Assembly (NCBI RefSeq): GCF_009183365.2
Contig: NZ_CP068230.1
Coordinates: 3,501,001 to 3,565,000, forward strand
From: Shewanella algae
GTDB taxonomy: Bacteria; Pseudomonadota; Gammaproteobacteria; Enterobacterales; Shewanellaceae
Length of the DNA stretch: 64,000 nt
Direction: 5' to 3'
Shown: one piece after another, positions 14,247-23,324 of the stretch
Position numbering within the stretch: position 1 is the stretch's first letter
Layout of the letters: the number at the start of each line of letters is the position of its first letter
Made by a program: the position numbers and the translations under genes
The notes under the pieces: model-generated
Databases searched by the model: none
Seen by the model: only the letters and a program-made list of their open reading frames with translations
What the model was told of the DNA's origin: nothing

Positions 14247-16202
14247 ATGAACAAAGTACCATCGCTGGAGCGAATAAGGGATGACATCACTACCCTGGAC
14301 AGGGATCTGTTGGCACTGTTGGCCAAACGCCGGCAACTCAGCCTGGAAGTCGCCCGCAGCAAAGAGGTGGACATTCGCCCTATCCGTGATACCCAGAGAG
14401 AAAAAGAACTCTTGGCCAGGCTGGTTCGCCAAGGGCGGGAACAGGGGCTGGATGCCCACTATGTCATCAGTCTGTACCAGGCCATTATTGAAGATTCTGT
14501 ACTGAACCAGCAAGCCTACCTACAGGGCAGAGCCAATCCCGAAACCCAGAAACAGCAATACTGCATCGCCTATTTGGGCGCCAGAGGTTCATATTCCTAC
14601 CTGGCCGCCAGCCGCTACTGTCAACGCCGTCAGGTAGAGATGCAGGATCTGGGTTGTCAGAACTTCGATGATATAGTGCAGGCCGTCGAGTCCGGCCATG
14701 CCGACTATGGTTTTCTGCCGATAGAAAACACCTCATCCGGCTCAATCAACGAAGTCTACGATGTGTTGCAGCACACCAGCCTGGCTATTGTGGGTGAAAC
14801 CACTATAGAAGTGGGTCACTGTCTGCTGGCCAAAGCGGGAAGCAAGCTTGCGGATATTAAAACCGTCTACGCCCACCCCCAACCCATCAGCCAATGTAGC
14901 CGCTACCTGAGCCGCCATCCCGACTTTCGTCTGGAATATTGCGCCAGCAGCGCCGAGGCAATGGAAAAAGTTCTCCAGGGCGATAACACTGTGGCCGCTA
15001 TCGGCTCCAGTGAAGGCGGCGCCCTCTACCAGTTGGAACCTCTGGAGCAGGAACTGGCCAATCAAAAAATCAACCAGAGCCGCTTTATCGTAGTGGCCCG
15101 CAAGGCGATAGAAGTGCCGGAGCAACTGCCGGCCAAGACTACTCTGATTATGGCCACCGGTCAGAAGCCAGGCGCCTTGGTGGAAGCCTTGCTGATCCTT
15201 AAAGATCACAACCTCAATATGAGTAAGCTGGAGTCACGCCCTATCCCGGGCACGCCTTGGGAAGAGATGTTTTATCTGGATGTCGATGCCAATCTGGCAT
15301 CCATAGCTATGCAGCAAGCACTTGCCGAGCTTGAGCGGCTCACCCGCTTTATCAAGGTACTTGGCTGTTACCCTTGTGAGACGGTCGAGCCAACCCAGCT
15401 GAGTCACAGCCAACTGTTGATTGAACCTGAGAGTTCCAGGCAGGACAGCGCCAAACCGTCACCCCAGAGACATTCCCGCCACTATAAACCGGCCAGCACA
15501 GAAATTAGTTGCGGCCAGCTCAAACTGGGGCAAGGCCAGTTCGCCGCCTTGGCGCAACTGAACCTCCCCATAGATGCAGCCAGCTTTGCCCCAAGCGCCA
15601 AGGCCCTCAGGGAAGCGGGATTTCAAGGGGTGGTTCTCAGCACACTGACGCGCCAACCCAATGCCAAACAGCAACTGCCCAAGTTGCAGAGCCTGTTAAA
15701 CCAAGCCGGGCTGCAGAGCATTGTTGCCTTGGAGCATGCAGAAGATCTGGCTCTGGCCCAGACTGCGGCCGACATGCTGCTGCTCAGCGGTAAACAGATG
15801 TACAACACAGAACTGCTCAATGCGCTTGGCGGACAGAACCTGCCGGTAATATTGGAGCGTAATCCCATGGCCAGTCAACAGGATTGGCTGGCCAGCGCAG
15901 ATACCCTGCTCGCCGGCGGGAATCAGCAGTTAATCCTCTGTGATGCAGGGGTCAGTGGATTGAATCAACCAGAACAACTTGTGTTGGATCTCGCCGCCCT
16001 GGTGGAACTAAAAACCCAGAGCCACCTGCCGCTATTGGTAAATCCAAGCCTGTGCCTCAGCCCAAGCAGCAGTGAGCAAACACTGACGGCTCAGGCCTTG
16101 GCTATCAAGGCGTTGGGCGTAGATGGTTTAATCATCGCAGCCGATGTCCGTCATCCACAGCAACATGCAGGCTTAATCGCCAAGCTGTATCAGACAGCCT
16201 GA
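14247..16202 (+). CDS. pheA: Chorismate mutase / prephenate dehydratase with a degenerate DAHP-synthase-like C-terminal domain
   Basis: Converts chorismate through prephenate to phenylpyruvate. Chorismate mutase occupies about 1-90 (IRDDITTLDRDLLALLAKRR), prephenate dehydratase about 105-285 (LGARGSYSYLAA, PIENTSSGSINE, NQSRFIVVAR), and the ACT domain about 295-380 with the Phe-binding GALVEALLIL and ESRP (329-332). Ordinary PheA proteins end here at about 385 residues. This one continues to 651 with a segment (about 420-650) that aligns by eye with type I-beta DAHP synthase, but key residues are replaced: QMYNTELL (517 on) keeps the fold, ERN replaces KRG (537), CDAG replaces CERG (565) and NPSLCL replaces DPSHATG (599). 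It is probably a regulatory or structural domain. Start ATG 14247 has AGAGGT upstream. Confidence 0.95.
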   Translation: MNKVPSLERIRDDITTLDRDLLALLAKRRQLSLEVARSKEVDIRPIRDTQREKELLARLVRQGREQGLDAHYVISLYQAIIEDSVLNQQAYLQGRANPETQKQQYCIAYLGARGSYSYLAASRYCQRRQVEMQDLGCQNFDDIVQAVESGHADYGFLPIENTSSGSINEVYDVLQHTSLAIVGETTIEVGHCLLAKAGSKLADIKTVYAHPQPISQCSRYLSRHPDFRLEYCASSAEAMEKVLQGDNTVAAIGSSEGGALYQLEPLEQELANQKINQSRFIVVARKAIEVPEQLPAKTTLIMATGQKPGALVEALLILKDHNLNMSKLESRPIPGTPWEEMFYLDVDANLASIAMQQALAELERLTRFIKVLGCYPCETVEPTQLSHSQLLIEPESSRQDSAKPSPQRHSRHYKPASTEISCGQLKLGQGQFAALAQLNLPIDAASFAPSAKALREAGFQGVVLSTLTRQPNAKQQLPKLQSLLNQAGLQSIVALEHAEDLALAQTAADMLLLSGKQMYNTELLNALGGQNLPVILERNPMASQQDWLASADTLLAGGNQQLILCDAGVSGLNQPEQLVLDLAALVELKTQSHLPLLVNPSLCLSPSSSEQTLTAQALAIKALGVDGLIIAADVRHPQQHAGLIAKLYQTA

Positions 16203-17491
16203 GTCGATTCGGCAGCGGCTTTACCGGCCTCTGCCGCCTCACGGCTGCGGCGGATCAAACGGGAAACCGTTGAGCCCTGCACCATGATAGAAAAGACCAC
16301 CACGGCATAGGTCATTACCAGCAAGAGATCCCTGAGCTCCAGCTCGGGGGTCAGCACTATCCCAGCCGGAATACTCATGGCCATAGCCAGCGCCAGGCCG
16401 CCCTTGAGCCCGCCCCAGATCAGGATCCCCTCCGCGCCTTGGCTGTATTGCCGCATACGCCGGAACCCCAGATAAGGTAAGTACACGCTGACACATCTTC
16501 CCAACAACACCACAGGGATACTCAGCAGCACAAACCACCAGAGTTGCATATCCAGATGGGTCAACAGTAACAGGAGTCCCAATAGCAGGAACAAGAGCGA
16601 ATTGAAGAAGTGTTCAAGCAGGCCCCAGAACCTTTGCAGCAATATTCTCCCCGTGACCCCAAAGCATTTTGGCACGGTGAAATTCCCCAGCACGATTCCT
16701 GCGGCCACCATGGCCAGAGGGCCGGACACCGAGAGCTTTTCTGCCATCACATAACCTGCGGTCGGCACCACCAAGGTAATCAAGAGTCTCTGGGTTTCTT
16801 CATCCATGAGTTTCATCAGTTGATGCAGCGCAAAGGCCAGCGCCAGGCCATAGGCAATGCCACCAACGGCCTCATGGAAAAACAGCGCGCCGACATCGGC
16901 CAGGCTCAGAACCTCGGCGGAAAAAGCCAGCTGCGAGACAGCAACAAACAGCACCAGGCCAATGCCATCATTGAACAGCGACTCACCCTCAACCTGAATG
17001 GCAATATCCTCAGGCGCGCCGAGTTTTTTCAAGATGGCCAAAACCGCTATCGGATCGGTTGGTGATATCAAGGCCCCGAACAACAAACAATAACTCCAGG
17101 GTAGCGCCAGCCCCAGCAGCGGCATCAAATAGAAACAAAGCGCCGCCACCGTCAGAGTGGAAATCACAGTACCAAGCAGAGCCAGACAGAGAATTTCCCA
17201 TTTCTGGCTTGCCAGCACCTTGAGCCTTATCTGCAGCGCACCGGCGAAGAGCAGAAAACCCAACATACCGTTCAGCAGCAGCGCCTGAAAGTCGAGCCGC
17301 TGCAATACTGAAATGGTTTTGATATGGATATCCAGCTCAAACCACTTACCCACCACCAGGATAATCAGGCTAAGGAGCATGGCCAAGCCTGTGATGGCAA
17401 TGGTTTCTTGCAGTGAGTGAAAACGACTGGATAACAGCGAGATAATCAGTGCCAGCGCCGCCAGCACACAGAAGAGTTGATAGTCCGTCAT
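16190..17491 (-). CDS. Na+/H+ antiporter, CPA1 (NhaP-like) family
   Basis: A 433-residue membrane protein with about 12 hydrophobic segments. The ion-binding motif GALISPTDPIAVLAIL and the paired VEGESLFNDGIGLVLF are characteristic of CPA1 antiporters exchanging Na+ or K+ for H+. It ends after helix 12 with a short tail, so there is no RCK/TrkA-C domain. The stop codon lies inside the 3' end of pheA: the convergent coding regions overlap by 13 bases and no terminator separates them. The exact ion specificity cannot be read. Confidence 0.9.
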   Translation of the reverse strand: MTDYQLFCVLAALALIISLLSSRFHSLQETIAITGLAMLLSLIILVVGKWFELDIHIKTISVLQRLDFQALLLNGMLGFLLFAGALQIRLKVLASQKWEILCLALLGTVISTLTVAALCFYLMPLLGLALPWSYCLLFGALISPTDPIAVLAILKKLGAPEDIAIQVEGESLFNDGIGLVLFVAVSQLAFSAEVLSLADVGALFFHEAVGGIAYGLALAFALHQLMKLMDEETQRLLITLVVPTAGYVMAEKLSVSGPLAMVAAGIVLGNFTVPKCFGVTGRILLQRFWGLLEHFFNSLLFLLLGLLLLLTHLDMQLWWFVLLSIPVVLLGRCVSVYLPYLGFRRMRQYSQGAEGILIWGGLKGGLALAMAMSIPAGIVLTPELELRDLLLVMTYAVVVFSIMVQGSTVSRLIRRSREAAEAGKAAAESTQAV

Positions 17492-17537
17492 ATTTCCTTG
17501 CGATCAGGCTGACCGCTTCCCTGGTAGCAGACAAGAG

Positions 17538-17873
17538 CTACATGGCTTGTCCATCTGTTAGGCTGAGCCAGCCCTTGAAGATCCGGTAACTGAACCAGAT
17601 AACCCCCAGGGCGCACAAGCTGAGGCTGAGCCACAGCGGATTGACCCAGTAGCCCATAGCCAGTAACAGTGCCAAACCCATAATACTGCGCCTTTGCCAG
17701 CGCAAGTGAGAGCCCAGCAGCGACAGAGGTGCAACCTGCCTTTGGCTTAAGTTAATCAACAGGCTCAGGAGCACAGGCAGGAAAAACAACGGAAAGGCAC
17801 ACATAAGCGCATATAAAAAATGGCCCATGCTGCGATCTTCACTGGCAAATGCTTCTGAGGGTAAGCTGGTCAT
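17538..17873 (-). CDS. Small membrane protein, DUF4870/Tic20-like, unknown function
   Basis: 111 residues with three hydrophobic stretches (FLYALMCAFPLFFLPVLLSLL, GLALLLAMGYW, LWLSLSLCALGVIWFSY) and the C-terminal motif YRIFKGWLSLTDGQAM that resembles small DUF4870/Tic20-like proteins. Family assignment is by eye and uncertain. It lies 46 bases upstream of the antiporter on the same strand and could be co-transcribed. Confidence 0.65.
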   Translation of the reverse strand: MTSLPSEAFASEDRSMGHFLYALMCAFPLFFLPVLLSLLINLSQRQVAPLSLLGSHLRWQRRSIMGLALLLAMGYWVNPLWLSLSLCALGVIWFSYRIFKGWLSLTDGQAM

Positions 17874-17972
17874 AGTCTGTCTCCGGCCAACATCTGGAAT
17901 GCAGGGCCCAAAGCTCTTGCCCTGCTTTAACCATACTGTGAGATCGCCACTTCTGCAATGCCGGAAACAGAA

Positions 17973-19070
17973 TTAGAAGGGGCCGGTTTCCAGTTGAATA
18001 TCACTCTTCACCCGGCTGGAGCACGCCAGCACCATACCTGAGTCAATCTCATCCTGGTTGAGCGTCTGTTGGCTGCTGCTTTCCACCTCACCGGAGACAA
18101 CCCGGCACTTACAGGAGCCACAAACGCCGCTGCGACAGGCGGCAATAATGGGCAAACCTTCAGACTCCAGCGCTTCGAGCAGGGTCTGATCGCCATTGAT
18201 GCTGAGCTCAAGGCCGGCAACACTCAAGCGATAATTGGCCGAACCGTCACCCGCGGGCGCCGAGGTATTTTCAGCAAAGCTTTCCTTGTGAAAACGCGTC
18301 ATATCGAAATCTGCTTGCGCCAGCATCTGCTCTGTGGCCGTCATATAAGCCTCAGGGCCACAGACATACACGGTGCGCTGGCGATAATCCGGCACAAGTT
18401 GTTCCAGTGCCGCCAAGCTCAGGCGTCCCGGTAACATAGGGCACTCGGCAAGGTCCCCGGAGACTGAGGCAGTCTCACTTCCCTGCTCCAGCAGATAGCC
18501 CAGCTTAAAATTATCGTGACGGCTGTTCATGGCCCGCAAACTGCCTCGGAAGATGAGATCCTGCTCGCTTCTGGCACAGTGAATAAAGGCGATATCGCTG
18601 TCAAGATAACTGTCGGTCAGAAAACGACTCATGGAAAACATCGGCGTGATGCCACAACCGGCGCTTAAAAACAGGTAGCGCTCGGCTGGTATATCGATAA
18701 GGTTGAACTGGCCGTAGGGCCCGGAAGCCATCAGGCTGTGGCCCGGCTTAAGATTATCGATAAGGTAGTTGGAAATTTTGCCGCCCTCAACCCTCTTGAT
18801 GGTCAGCATCAAAGAATTAGGCCGAGATGGCGAAGATGAGATGGTATAACAGCGGCGATACTCCTCACCGGCCATCTCCAATTGCAATGCCAAAAACTGC
18901 CCGGGCTTGAAATGAAAAGACAGCGGCTGGGCCGCTTTAAAACGAAAACTCACCACATCCGGGGTTTCCTGCCAGCGGGCGACACAAATGAGCCGCAGCT
19001 CTCCGGGAACCCATTGACCAGCCTGAAATTGACTGATTGCCGGCGAAACTTGTAATGGATTGAGTGTCAT
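17973..19070 (-). CDS. hcr: NADH oxidoreductase Hcr (Hcp reductase)
   Basis: Electron donor to the hybrid cluster protein. The N-terminal FAD domain carries RRCYTISSSPSR (RxYT/S) and the NAD(P) domain carries SAGCGITPMFSMSRFL and YVCGPEAYM. The C-terminal plant-type ferredoxin domain has CRSGVCGSCKCRVVSGEV plus a distal Cys (MVLACSS) for a [2Fe-2S] cluster. The 365-residue length is usual. It lies 68 bases after hcp on the same strand, forming the hcp-hcr operon. Confidence 0.95.
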   Translation of the reverse strand: MTLNPLQVSPAISQFQAGQWVPGELRLICVARWQETPDVVSFRFKAAQPLSFHFKPGQFLALQLEMAGEEYRRCYTISSSPSRPNSLMLTIKRVEGGKISNYLIDNLKPGHSLMASGPYGQFNLIDIPAERYLFLSAGCGITPMFSMSRFLTDSYLDSDIAFIHCARSEQDLIFRGSLRAMNSRHDNFKLGYLLEQGSETASVSGDLAECPMLPGRLSLAALEQLVPDYRQRTVYVCGPEAYMTATEQMLAQADFDMTRFHKESFAENTSAPAGDGSANYRLSVAGLELSINGDQTLLEALESEGLPIIAACRSGVCGSCKCRVVSGEVESSSQQTLNQDEIDSGMVLACSSRVKSDIQLETGPF

Positions 19071-19138
19071 CGAAACTCCCTCTACAGAGAAAGAAATGGC
19101 CGGAATGCCGCTGGCATTCCGGCCTCAAGAGATACGCA

Positions 19139-20800
19139 TCAAGCGGCGCCGAGAATCGCCTCCAGGTCTTCCTCAACCGTGCCGACATTGCGCAGGCCGA
19201 ACTTATCTTCCAATACCTTCAGCAAATTGGCGGTCAGGAAGGCCGGCGGAGTTGGGCCGGTACGTATGTTCTTCACTCCCAGTGACAGCAAGGTCAACAG
19301 GACCACTATCGCCTTCTGCTCAAACCAGGACAGCACCAGACTCAGCGGCAATTCGTTGATATCACACTCAAATACCTCGGACAGTGCCAGCGCCAGCTGA
19401 ATCGCCGAGTAGGCGTCGTTACACTGGCCGATATCCAGCAGTCTGGGGATACCGTTGATATCACCGAATTCGAGCTTGTTGAACTTGTACTTGCCACAGC
19501 CCAGGGTCAGGATCAGGCTGTCTTTTGGGGCCGCCTTGGCAAGGTCGGTGAAGTAACTGCGCTCGGCCTTGTCACCATCACAGCCGCCAATCAGGAAGAA
19601 GTGGCGGATATTGCCGTTCTTGACGTTTTCAACCACGGCAGGCGCCGCGTTCATCAAAGCGTTGCGGGCGAAACCTATGGTGATCATATGGGGGATCTCA
19701 TCATAGGCAAAGCCTTCAAGCGCCAGTGCCCTGTCGATAACGGCACTGAAATCGTCGCCGGTCAGGTGAGTCACGCCCGGCCAACCAACGATACTGCGGG
19801 TAAAGATGCGGTCGGCATACTGACCGACATTAGGGTCGATAATGCAGTTGGAGGTCATCACCACGGCGCCGGGGAAGTTGGCAAATTCCTTCTGTTGATT
19901 TTGCCAGGCGCTGCCGTAGTTCCCCACCAGATGCGGGTATTTCTTCAGCTCGGGATAGGCCAGCGCCGGCAACATCTCACCATGGGTATAGACATTGATA
20001 CCCTTGCCTTCTGTCTGTTGCAGGATGAGCTCGAGATCTTTCATATCGTGGCCAGAGACCAAGATTGCCTTGCCCTTCACCGGTTTGGTGTTGACCTGAG
20101 TCGGCTCTGGATGACCAAAGGCCGCGGTTTCACCGGCGTCTAGCATAGCCATCACAGAATAGTTGAGCTGACCTATCTCCATCGCGGTGGCAAACAGCTT
20201 GTCCGCATCTGTGCTGTCGGTCGCCAGAAAGGCCATGATTTCGTGGAAACGACCGGCCACTTCGCTGCTGGTCTGATCCAGAACCCGGGCGTGTTCCATA
20301 TAGGCAGCCGCCCCTTTCAGGCCGTAGAGGCACAGGAGCCGCAGACCGAGAATATCTTCATTGAGGTCATCACCTCGGTTGGGCGCAGCCACTTTGGCCT
20401 GTTGTAATAGCTCGGCCTTGGACGCCCCCAGCAGCAGAGTCGCCGCGGCGGACATAGGCTCGGGTGTCACGCCCCTTTGTTCGCAAAGCTCCAGATAGCG
20501 CTGCTTTAACTGATCTCGCAAGCGAGCGGCCTCTTTTGCATATTCGCTAATCCGCTCATCGTCGAAGTTGACATTGGTCAGAGTGGCGAAAAATGCCTTG
20601 GGCACAAAGGTATCGACTTGCGGATCGATAACCTCAAACTCCCGGAGTTTGACAGCATAGGCCGACAGCCCCTGCAACATGTAAATCAACAGATCCTGCA
20701 GATCCGAGGTCGCGGCCAATTTACCGCACATCCCCTGGGCATAGCTGCAGCCATTACCGGCCGGGGTTCGAATGGTTTGCTCACACTGAATACAAAACAC
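19139..20800 (-). CDS. hcp: Hybrid cluster protein (hydroxylamine / NO reductase)
   Basis: Reduces NO or hydroxylamine and protects against nitrosative stress under low oxygen. The N-terminal cluster cysteines C3, C6, C18 and C25 have the enterobacterial [2Fe-2S] spacing. Downstream motifs of the hybrid cluster pocket are present (VSGHDMKDLE, YTHGEMLPALAYPELK, NCIIDPN, GCGKYKFN, GQCNDAYSA). The 553-residue length is typical. Start is GTG at 20800 with AGGAGA upstream. It leads the hcp-hcr operon, with FNR/CRP-like and NsrR-like sequences upstream. Confidence 0.96.
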   Translation of the reverse strand: MFCIQCEQTIRTPAGNGCSYAQGMCGKLAATSDLQDLLIYMLQGLSAYAVKLREFEVIDPQVDTFVPKAFFATLTNVNFDDERISEYAKEAARLRDQLKQRYLELCEQRGVTPEPMSAAATLLLGASKAELLQQAKVAAPNRGDDLNEDILGLRLLCLYGLKGAAAYMEHARVLDQTSSEVAGRFHEIMAFLATDSTDADKLFATAMEIGQLNYSVMAMLDAGETAAFGHPEPTQVNTKPVKGKAILVSGHDMKDLELILQQTEGKGINVYTHGEMLPALAYPELKKYPHLVGNYGSAWQNQQKEFANFPGAVVMTSNCIIDPNVGQYADRIFTRSIVGWPGVTHLTGDDFSAVIDRALALEGFAYDEIPHMITIGFARNALMNAAPAVVENVKNGNIRHFFLIGGCDGDKAERSYFTDLAKAAPKDSLILTLGCGKYKFNKLEFGDINGIPRLLDIGQCNDAYSAIQLALALSEVFECDINELPLSLVLSWFEQKAIVVLLTLLSLGVKNIRTGPTPPAFLTANLLKVLEDKFGLRNVGTVEEDLEAILGAA

Positions 20801-20836
20801 GGCATATCTCCTTTAATCATGCTTTGTTTTTGCATG

Positions 20837-20905
20837 TTTTAAATCAGTGTACTCTTTCATCGCTCAGACGAAAGAACGTGAGTCACAAAGCTTGAAGGGG
20901 ATCAC
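20837..20905 (-). promoter_or_regulatory. hcp regulatory region: FNR/CRP-like site plus NsrR-like core
   Basis: TTGAA-GGGG-ATCAC at 20892-20905 matches the FNR consensus at 8 of 10 positions. On the minus strand TACACT (20851-20846) is a -10 candidate, putting the FNR-like site near -60. The adjoining ATTTAAAACATG (core 20837-20844) resembles half of an NsrR operator overlapping the start. Regulation by NO and anaerobiosis is inferred. Confidence 0.45.
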
Positions 20906-20960
20906 CTTAAGCGATTGCTGAACAAATGGCTTTTTGACTTCTATCTGGCTGATACAAATG

Positions 20961-20982
20961 AAAAAGGAGCCTAGAAGGCTCC
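20961..20982 (-). terminator. Terminator of the aroF-tyrA operon
   Basis: Stem GGAGCCT / AGGCTCC (20966-20972, 20976-20982) with a 3-base loop; on the minus strand it is followed by T5, 48 bases after the tyrA stop. Confidence 0.85.
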
Positions 20983-21029
20983 CTTGGATAAATCGCGTTG
21001 CACCGTCGGCTGAGTTAACGGCCTTGAGA

Positions 21030-22169
21030 TCAGTGACTCTTCATATCATTGACCGACTGCAGCATGCTGCGGCTCTCGCTGCGAAACTGTGGTGCAAAGT
21101 CACCGAACCATTCGGCCACCTCACGGAACTGGCGCACAAAGCCATCTCTGTCACCGGCCTTGAGCATAGCCAAAGCGCCGGCATAGTTGTCCAGATAGTC
21201 GGAGATAGCACCCAGACTCTCCTGCTGGGCGAAGATGATATCGGCGTAAAGCTCTGGGCTTTGAGCAAACAAGCGACCGACCATGGCCAACTCCAGCCGG
21301 TAAATCGGCGAGCTGAACTGCAGCAGACTATCGAGATCGGCCTGCTCCCGGCACAAGTTGAGGCCATAGACAAAGCTGGAGAAGTGGCGCATCGCCTGCA
21401 CCAGTTGCATCGCCTTATCATGCTTACCGGCATCCGCTTCCACCAGCCGTGCTCCCCAGATAGCTATCTGCTCCAGCAGCCAGGCATAGGCCTCACTCTG
21501 CCGGCCATGGCACACTACGACAACCTGCTTGGCGAGGCTGCCCACATCCGGGCCAAACATGGGATGAAGCCCCACCACAGGTCCGCTGTGGGCCTCGAGC
21601 ATGGCTTGCAGCGGCTCCGACTTTATCGAGGTCAGATCCGCAAGAATGCAATCCTTGGGCAAGCCTTGTAAACGGGAGCGAATAAGCTCACAGGTAATGG
21701 CAATCGGCACAGTGACCAATACCAGACCGGCCCCGTCGAGGATAGCATCGGCATTATCCCAATCATCTTTATCGAGCAGATGTACTGGATAGCCTGAGAG
21801 CGTCAGCATCTGGGCAAACAGAGTGCCCAACTGGCCACGACCGCCAATGATCACCACCTTGTTGATATCCGGGTTCACCTGCTTGAAACCCACATCCTTC
21901 TCGTTGAGATAGGATTCCCGCATCAAGCGCCGGAGCACATCTTCTATCAACTGCGGCGATACCCCCAGACTTTCGGCTTCTGCACGGCGCTTGGCCAACA
22001 TGGCGGCCTCCCGCTGCGGTGCATAGATGGGCAGGCCGGCGTTGTGTTTGACCGCGCCGACCTGGGCCACCAAATCCAGCCGCTGACGCAGCAACTTGAG
22101 TAACTCTTGGTCGACGCCGTCAATCAGTCCGCGTAACTTTTCCAGCTCTGTCGTGGTTTTCTCACTCAT
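21030..22169 (-). CDS. tyrA: Chorismate mutase / prephenate dehydrogenase
   Basis: Converts chorismate via prephenate to 4-hydroxyphenylpyruvate for tyrosine. Chorismate mutase covers about 1-90 (LEKLRGLIDGVDQELLKLLRQR), then the NAD-binding Rossmann motif VVIIGGRGQLGTLFAQML near 100 and the prephenate dehydrogenase helical domain. I chose ATG at 22169 (MSEKTTTEL; 379 residues, E. coli 373) with GGAAG 7 bases upstream. It begins 13 bases after the aroF stop, so aroF-tyrA is one operon. Confidence 0.95.
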   Translation of the reverse strand: MSEKTTTELEKLRGLIDGVDQELLKLLRQRLDLVAQVGAVKHNAGLPIYAPQREAAMLAKRRAEAESLGVSPQLIEDVLRRLMRESYLNEKDVGFKQVNPDINKVVIIGGRGQLGTLFAQMLTLSGYPVHLLDKDDWDNADAILDGAGLVLVTVPIAITCELIRSRLQGLPKDCILADLTSIKSEPLQAMLEAHSGPVVGLHPMFGPDVGSLAKQVVVVCHGRQSEAYAWLLEQIAIWGARLVEADAGKHDKAMQLVQAMRHFSSFVYGLNLCREQADLDSLLQFSSPIYRLELAMVGRLFAQSPELYADIIFAQQESLGAISDYLDNYAGALAMLKAGDRDGFVRQFREVAEWFGDFAPQFRSESRSMLQSVNDMKSH

Positions 22170-22182
22170 CTCAAATCTTCCG

Positions 22183-23274
22183 TCAGCCATTTGCCACCCT
22201 GAGCATATCAAAGCGAGTGGGTAAAATAGAACTCAGTTGCGCCGCTCCTTGCCTGAGCAGTTGCTCCGTGTCCTGCCAATCTATGCAGGCATCTGTGACC
22301 GAAACCCCATAGTCAAGCTCGGCAAGCGGCTGATCACAGGCCTGACTACCGGCAAACAGATGGCTTTCCAGCATCAAACCTATTATGGAACGATTGCCCG
22401 CCGCTATCTGGTCAAATACATCCCGGCACACAGGCAGTTGCCGCCGATGATCTTTGTTGGAGTTGCCATGACTACAGTCGATAATCAGTCTGGCATTGAG
22501 CCCGGCACCATGCAGCTGCCGTTCACATTCGGCCACCGAATCGGCGTCATAGTTGGGGCCCGCCCCACCTCGCAGGATCACATGCCCGTCCGGGTTACCG
22601 GCGGTTTGCAGCAAAGCAACCTGCCCTTGTTGATTGATCCCCATAAATCTGTGACTGCTGGCCGCCGACTTGAGGGCGTTAATGGCCACCCCCAGATTGC
22701 CATCCGTGCCATTCTTGAACCCTACCGGCATGGAAAGCCCGGAGGCCATCTCCCGGTGGGTTTGTGATTCTGTGGTTCTGGCGCCTATGGCTGACCAAGT
22801 CACCAGCTCGGAAATATATTGCGGACTGATGGGATCCAGCGCCTCGGTGGCAACCGGCAACTCGAGTTCGGCCAGAAACAGCATCAACTCCCGCGCCATC
22901 CGCAACCCTTTTTCAATATTGAAGGACTCATCCATATCGGGATCATTGATCATCCCTTTCCAGCCCACTGTAGTTCGGGGCTTTTCAAAGTAGACCCGCA
23001 TCAGGATAAAAAACTGATCCTTGAGCTCGTCATGGAGCTTTTTCAGTTTGAGGGCATATTCCTTGGCCGACTCAATATCGTGAATAGAGCAAGGGCCGGT
23101 GACGACCAGCACCCGGTTGTCACGCTTGTGAACTATGTCGGAAACCGTCTTGCGGGCACTGAGAATATAGCGATAACCGTGATCAGAAAGTGGCAACTGC
23201 TGCTTGAGTTCTTCGGGAGTTATGAGGACTTGTTCGGCACTGATGTGCACATTCTCTATATTACTGGACTGCAT
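22183..23274 (-). CDS. aroF: 3-deoxy-7-phosphoheptulonate synthase, Tyr-sensitive type
   Basis: First step of the shikimate pathway, condensing PEP and erythrose 4-phosphate. Class I-alpha motifs are present: VVTGPCSIHDIESAKEYA (PEP loop), RVYFEKPRTTVGWKG, GARTTESQTHREMASGLSMPVGFKNGTDG and LIIDCSHGNSNKDHRRQ. The 363-residue length fits, and pairing with tyrA points to the tyrosine-regulated AroF isoenzyme. ATG at 23274 is chosen with AGGTGA upstream, not the frame opening 9 bases earlier. Confidence 0.95.
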   Translation of the reverse strand: MQSSNIENVHISAEQVLITPEELKQQLPLSDHGYRYILSARKTVSDIVHKRDNRVLVVTGPCSIHDIESAKEYALKLKKLHDELKDQFFILMRVYFEKPRTTVGWKGMINDPDMDESFNIEKGLRMARELMLFLAELELPVATEALDPISPQYISELVTWSAIGARTTESQTHREMASGLSMPVGFKNGTDGNLGVAINALKSAASSHRFMGINQQGQVALLQTAGNPDGHVILRGGAGPNYDADSVAECERQLHGAGLNARLIIDCSHGNSNKDHRRQLPVCRDVFDQIAAGNRSIIGLMLESHLFAGSQACDQPLAELDYGVSVTDACIDWQDTEQLLRQGAAQLSSILPTRFDMLRVANG

Positions 23275-23324
23275 TCTGATCACCTGAAATTAATTTGCGC
23301 GACTTGCTTAATCGCATCATCGTA

